Source: Pseudoselenomonas ruminantium (lineage in GTDB: Bacteria; Bacillota; Negativicutes; Selenomonadales; Selenomonadaceae). Taken from it: a stretch of DNA of 8,773 bases. The notes beneath the pieces are model-generated. The model did not search any database, was not told the DNA's origin, and worked only from the letters and a program-made list of their open reading frames with translations. Of this stretch, positions 5,841 to 8,773 are shown in pieces. Each line of letters starts with the position of its first letter. Within the stretch, counting starts at the first letter, position 1. The position numbers were made by a program, and so were the translations under genes. The stretch covers positions 1 through 8,773 of the forward strand of contig DJYL01000012.1 of assembly GCA_002448495.1 (NCBI GenBank), read 5' to 3'.

Positions 5841-8645
5841 TCATAGCATATTCGCCATAAAATAATATTCATCTTCGTCAAAACGTAATTTCAAGGTTTC
5901 ATCAAAGATTTGCGCCGCTTTTTTCAAAGCCAGCAGTTTCTTTTTATCCACGGCTGACTTATCCTCCTTGTAGACCAGCGGACTGCGGGTCACCACCCGC
6001 TCCAGCGCGCAGCCGCAGTGCACCAGCAGCCGTACCCGCAGGGGATTTGAGAGCTTCAGCTGCAAATCCGCTTCCAGAGAGCGGTCAAACTCCAGCAATA
6101 CGCTCATGATTTTGGCGGGATTTAAATAGGTAAGAAATCTTTGCAGAGATTCCTCACACAGACGCTGCACGACCATATTTCCCTTGCCATCTCCCTGCGG
6201 AATCCGCGCCGTAAGCGAAGGTTCACCACTAAAGACCAATTCGGTCAACAAGCGTTCTCCTTCCCCGTCAATCAGCTGCTCCAAGGGAATAAAGGGTACA
6301 TTCAATGTCGGTTTTTTCATGCCCACCGCCGCCAGAATGCGGTATTCCTTCGCAATTTCCGCCAGCCGGTCATCCAGGTGCATCACACCTACAGGAATGA
6401 CTTCGATAATCCGCCCCGCATGACGCAGTACGTCCTCTACCAAAGCCTTTATCTTCATCGCTGCACCATGCCCGGAAGAACAGATGGTCACAATCGCTTC
6501 TTGTGTATTAACAGGGGCTTCATGTGTATCAACCGCTTCATAGCCCTTGAAGTTCAATAAGGATTCATAGATACTCTCCAAGTCCATGCCCGCAATATCC
6601 ACTTTTCGCATAGCTTCGAGTATGAGCGGTGTGGAAACCATATCCAAGGTGCGTACGGGAATCTTCAGCCGTTCGGACAGAAGTGCCCCAATATTGCACA
6701 AGGATCCCATATCCGCTAAGATGAGTACGCCTTTTTGACATTGCATCCCTTTAAGCATGGCCGCTGTCTGTTCCAATATATCCTGCGGATTGACTTCCAA
6801 AGGCATATCGATAGCGATGATATTCGTATCCGTGGAGCTAAAGAGCCTTTTGGCCACATCCACCATTGAACTTGCCGTGGCCTTGCCATGTGTCGCCACC
6901 AGAATAATGATTTTTTCCTCCAGTTCATCATCTTCAGCCGACTCCAACAGCAGGGCAATATACTCAATCTCTGCCCGCGGTACGGTCACATGGTAGTGCT
7001 GTTCAATCAACACACCAATTTCTTCCGCCATGCGCATATAATCGGAATCTTTCGGGATTGCCCCCTCAATTTCGGTATAGGGAATGGCCTCATGGGCCTT
7101 GACCCGCTTCAAAAAAGCCGACAGATGCAGGCTGAAGGCATAGAGGAAACGGTCACGATAACTGCGGTTGAGCCGCTTCTGCACAAAAAGGGAAATCTGC
7201 TCCGAAAAGTCCACCAAAGCTTCATCCACAATTTTTAAGAGCCGCTCCCGCGTGGTCATGTTGACGGAATGTTTCCTATTATATAATTCCTTAACGTAAA
7301 CATTCACATCCGTAGCCACAATCTGCTTAATCAGTTCATCGCTGATGCCCTCACCTTTCAGGAGCGCCACCTTGTCTTCCACCACCTGATAGAGGTTGAA
7401 GCCTTCACGACTGCCCTCATCATCAAGCTTGAACTTCCCCCCCGGCGGAGAAACCAGCAAAGGTTCATTGACGTATTGGGTAAGCTCGGAAAGTGCCTGC
7501 CGGTTGGCCGATAAGGTCAAAAGGCCGTCCCGCACACCGGGCGGCAGCATGCGAAAATCCGCTTCAATAAAACTGGGATTGTCGATACCATTCAAAAACG
7601 CTTGCGCACACAGGAGTTTAATGTTGGATTTTAACTGCCCCACATTGCCGCTGCCAATACTGCCAATAAGTGCCTTGACCGCTTCCACGCTGATGCGCAC
7701 CGGCTTTTTTACCCGCTGGGCTTCCTCCATAAAGAGGAGCTTCAAAATATCCAGCTTTTCCTCCAACGTGCGCTCGGATAAGGGCTTTATCGTGATGATA
7801 TTGGGAATACGCCGCACAAAGGTCTTGGTCAGAGCCGAATTGGGGTCTTCTGTCGTTGCCCCGATAATCAGCACCTTGGCACGCCGGCTGCGGGTGGTTT
7901 CTCCTAAACGATTGAACGTCCCCGTATCCATAAAGTAGAAAATCATTTCCTGCCCTTCGGGAGGCAGACGGTGAATTTCATCGAGGAACAGGACGCCGCC
8001 GTCTGCTTCTTCCACCAAACCGGCCTTGGCATTATCCGCCCCGGTAAACGCCCCCTTGATATGCCCAAATACATGCGAGATGAGGAGTTGGGGATTGTTA
8101 TAATAATCCGCACAGTTAAAGGTAATAAACGGCGCATCTTCGGAGAATCGGTGCATCGCCTTGCCATAGGCAAACATCATATGGGCAAAGAGCGTCTTAC
8201 CGACACCGGTCTGCCCGACAATCAGAGTATGCAAACCGTCAGGCGGATATAGTATCGCCGCCTTGCCCTGCTCCACCTGACGTTTCAGACTCTTATCCGC
8301 ACCGATCAGTCGGGCAAAGGGATTGGCTTCCTCCTCCGCATTACGGACAAACAGGCGCTTGCACTCCTCAACATCACGGAACTGCAACGGCCCCTGCCCC
8401 AATTCCGTCTCCAACAGCTCTGCCAATGTCTCCCGGTCAAAATACCGCACCGGCCGTCCGGTAAATTTCACAATCTTGTCCTGCCGATGCAATTCATTTA
8501 ATTCCTTGGACACATTATTGCGCAGGATATCGAGCTCATCGGCGATTTCCTGCGCATCAAAACCAATCTGACCGGATAATTTCTGTCCAGCGAACGTCCC
8601 TGAACGTTCCTTGATATAGAGATAAATCCGCTCACTTCGTTTCAT
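5841..8645 (-). CDS. levR: LevR/ManR-family sigma-54-dependent transcriptional activator with PTS regulation domains
   Basis: Cytoplasmic activator that binds upstream sites and uses ATP to open sigma-54 promoters of PTS operons. Its length of 934 aa matches LevR (about 935). Counting from the in-frame GTG at 8654 (three residues longer), the order is: winged HTH (about 10-72); AAA+ domain with Walker A GQTGVGKT (147-154), the sigma-54 contact loop GAFTGA (201-206), Walker B GGVLFLDE (219-226) and FVRR (279-282); PRD1 with His510; EIIA-Man-like domain with His589 in [14 protein letters not shown]-like domain with Cys725 in CSSGHG; and PRD2 with His879. By analogy with B. subtilis LevR (His585 and His869), HPr should phosphorylate the EIIA-like His to activate and P~IIB should phosphorylate the PRD2 His to inactivate. 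I choose ATG at 8645 because AAGGGG (8656-8661) lies 10 nt upstream of it but only 1 nt from the GTG. It lies upstream of the PTS operon it should control. Confidence 0.95.
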   Translation of the reverse strand: MKRSERIYLYIKERSGTFAGQKLSGQIGFDAQEIADELDILRNNVSKELNELHRQDKIVKFTGRPVRYFDRETLAELLETELGQGPLQFRDVEECKRLFVRNAEEEANPFARLIGADKSLKRQVEQGKAAILYPPDGLHTLIVGQTGVGKTLFAHMMFAYGKAMHRFSEDAPFITFNCADYYNNPQLLISHVFGHIKGAFTGADNAKAGLVEEADGGVLFLDEIHRLPPEGQEMIFYFMDTGTFNRLGETTRSRRAKVLIIGATTEDPNSALTKTFVRRIPNIITIKPLSERTLEEKLDILKLLFMEEAQRVKKPVRISVEAVKALIGSIGSGNVGQLKSNIKLLCAQAFLNGIDNPSFIEADFRMLPPGVRDGLLTLSANRQALSELTQYVNEPLLVSPPGGKFKLDDEGSREGFNLYQVVEDKVALLKGEGISDELIKQIVATDVNVYVKELYNRKHSVNMTTRERLLKIVDEALVDFSEQISLFVQKRLNRSYRDRFLYAFSLHLSAFLKRVKAHEAIPYTEIEGAIPKDSDYMRMAEEIGVLIEQHYHVTVPRAEIEYIALLLESAEDDELEEKIIILVATHGKATASSMVDVAKRLFSSTDTNIIAIDMPLEVNPQDILEQTAAMLKGMQCQKGVLILADMGSLCNIGALLSERLKIPVRTLDMVSTPLILEAMRKVDIAGMDLESIYESLLNFKGYEAVDTHEAPVNTQEAIVTICSSGHGAAMKIKALVEDVLRHAGRIIEVIPVGVMHLDDRLAEIAKEYRILAAVGMKKPTLNVPFIPLEQLIDGEGERLLTELVFSGEPSLTARIPQGDGKGNMVVQRLCEESLQRFLTYLNPAKIMSVLLEFDRSLEADLQLKLSNPLRVRLLVHCGCALERVVTRSPLVYKEDKSAVDKKKLLALKKAAQIFDETLKLRFDEDEYYFMANML

Positions 8646-8662
8646 CTGTATCACACCCCTTC

Positions 8663-8694
8663 GATACTCTTTCTAAATCATATAACAGAGTATC
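8663..8694. promoter_or_regulatory. Inverted-repeat operator over the levR promoter
   Basis: GATACTCT (8663-8670) and AGAGTATC (8687-8694) form a perfect 8-bp inverted repeat with a 16-bp spacer. One arm sits between the -35 and -10 boxes and the other at the predicted start. The lower arm is part of CGATACTCTTT, which is identical to 5756-5766 in the PTS activator region. A further GTATC lies at 8648-8652. Binding here should repress; LevR itself is the simplest candidate. Confidence 0.6.
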
Positions 8695-8705
8695 AAATAT
8701 GGCAA
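8677..8705 (-). promoter_or_regulatory. Sigma-70/sigma-A promoter of the levR-like gene
   Basis: On the minus strand, -35 TTGCCA (8705-8700) and -10 TATGAT (8682-8677) each match five of six consensus bases and are 17 nt apart. Transcription should start near 8670, leaving a short leader of about 25 nt with AAGGGG before ATG at 8645. Confidence 0.72.
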
Positions 8706-8741
8706 GCATTCTCTACTTTTCAGCGTCTTTTGAACGGGTAC

Positions 8742-8763
8742 AAAAAAGCCCCTTCCAAGGGCT
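8742..8763 (-). terminator. Intrinsic terminator of an upstream gene outside the window
   Basis: On the minus strand, AGCCC pairs with GGGCT (8763-8759 and 8751-8747), extendable by a G-U and an A-U pair. Six Ts, one of them pairing at the end of the stem, follow it. It lies upstream of the levR promoter, so it should close the transcript of a minus-strand gene located beyond 8773 and insulate levR. Confidence 0.65.
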
Positions 8764-8773
8764 CATAACGCCC

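Noticed and set aside
8652..8654. GTG at 8654 as the start of the levR-like gene
   Set aside because: Only one nucleotide separates it from AAGGGG, while ATG at 8645 has a workable 10-nt spacing and begins MKRSERIY, leading straight into the HTH.
1..8773. CRISPR array, insertion sequence, tRNA or phage gene
   Set aside because: No regular repeats with spacers, no transposase-like protein, no cloverleaf with CCA, and all open frames belong to ordinary chromosomal families.

Overview
This window reads as a sugar uptake and glycolysis locus from a low-to-mid GC Bacillota bacterium. All real genes lie on the minus strand. A Negativicutes (Selenomonas-like) or Clostridia-type host is my best guess. 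The grounds are a LevR-type sigma-54 activator with a mannose-family PTS, strong AGGAGG ribosome binding sites, T-tailed hairpin terminators, and roughly 50% GC genes separated by AT-rich gaps. The genus is inference; no rRNA or other marker gene is present.

In transcription order (right to left), the window opens with an intrinsic terminator for an unseen upstream gene (8742-8763). The levR-like regulator (5841-8645) follows, with its own sigma-70-type promoter, and ends in a strong intrinsic terminator (5791-5832). A 319-bp AT-rich gap (5522-5840) carries repeated GATAC motifs, which I take to be the upstream activating sites, and a consensus sigma-54 (-24/-12) promoter at 5613-5628. That promoter drives a four-gene mannose-family PTS operon: IIA (5090-5521), IIB (4614-5090), IIC (3739-4533) and IID (2878-3702). 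The operon is closed by a hairpin at 2837-2862. Next is pfkA (1746-2711) with its own sigma-70 promoter and intrinsic terminator. Last is a signal-peptide / 7TM / GGDEF diguanylate cyclase that runs off the left edge (1-1671).

The logic fits together as follows. LevR senses PTS phosphorylation through its PRD, EIIA-like and EIIB-like domains and, with sigma-54 RNA polymerase, turns on the PTS that imports and phosphorylates a hexose. PfkA commits fructose-6-phosphate to glycolysis. The membrane diguanylate cyclase may couple an outside signal to c-di-GMP, but its link to the sugar genes rests on adjacency only.

The families are all known, so I see no wholly new system. The most interesting part is regulatory. 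An identical 11-mer, CGATACTCTTT, lies both in the putative activator site of the PTS operon (5756-5766) and at the levR promoter (8662-8672), where it forms half of a dyad spanning the -10 box. This predicts that LevR activates the PTS through sigma-54 while repressing its own sigma-70 promoter.
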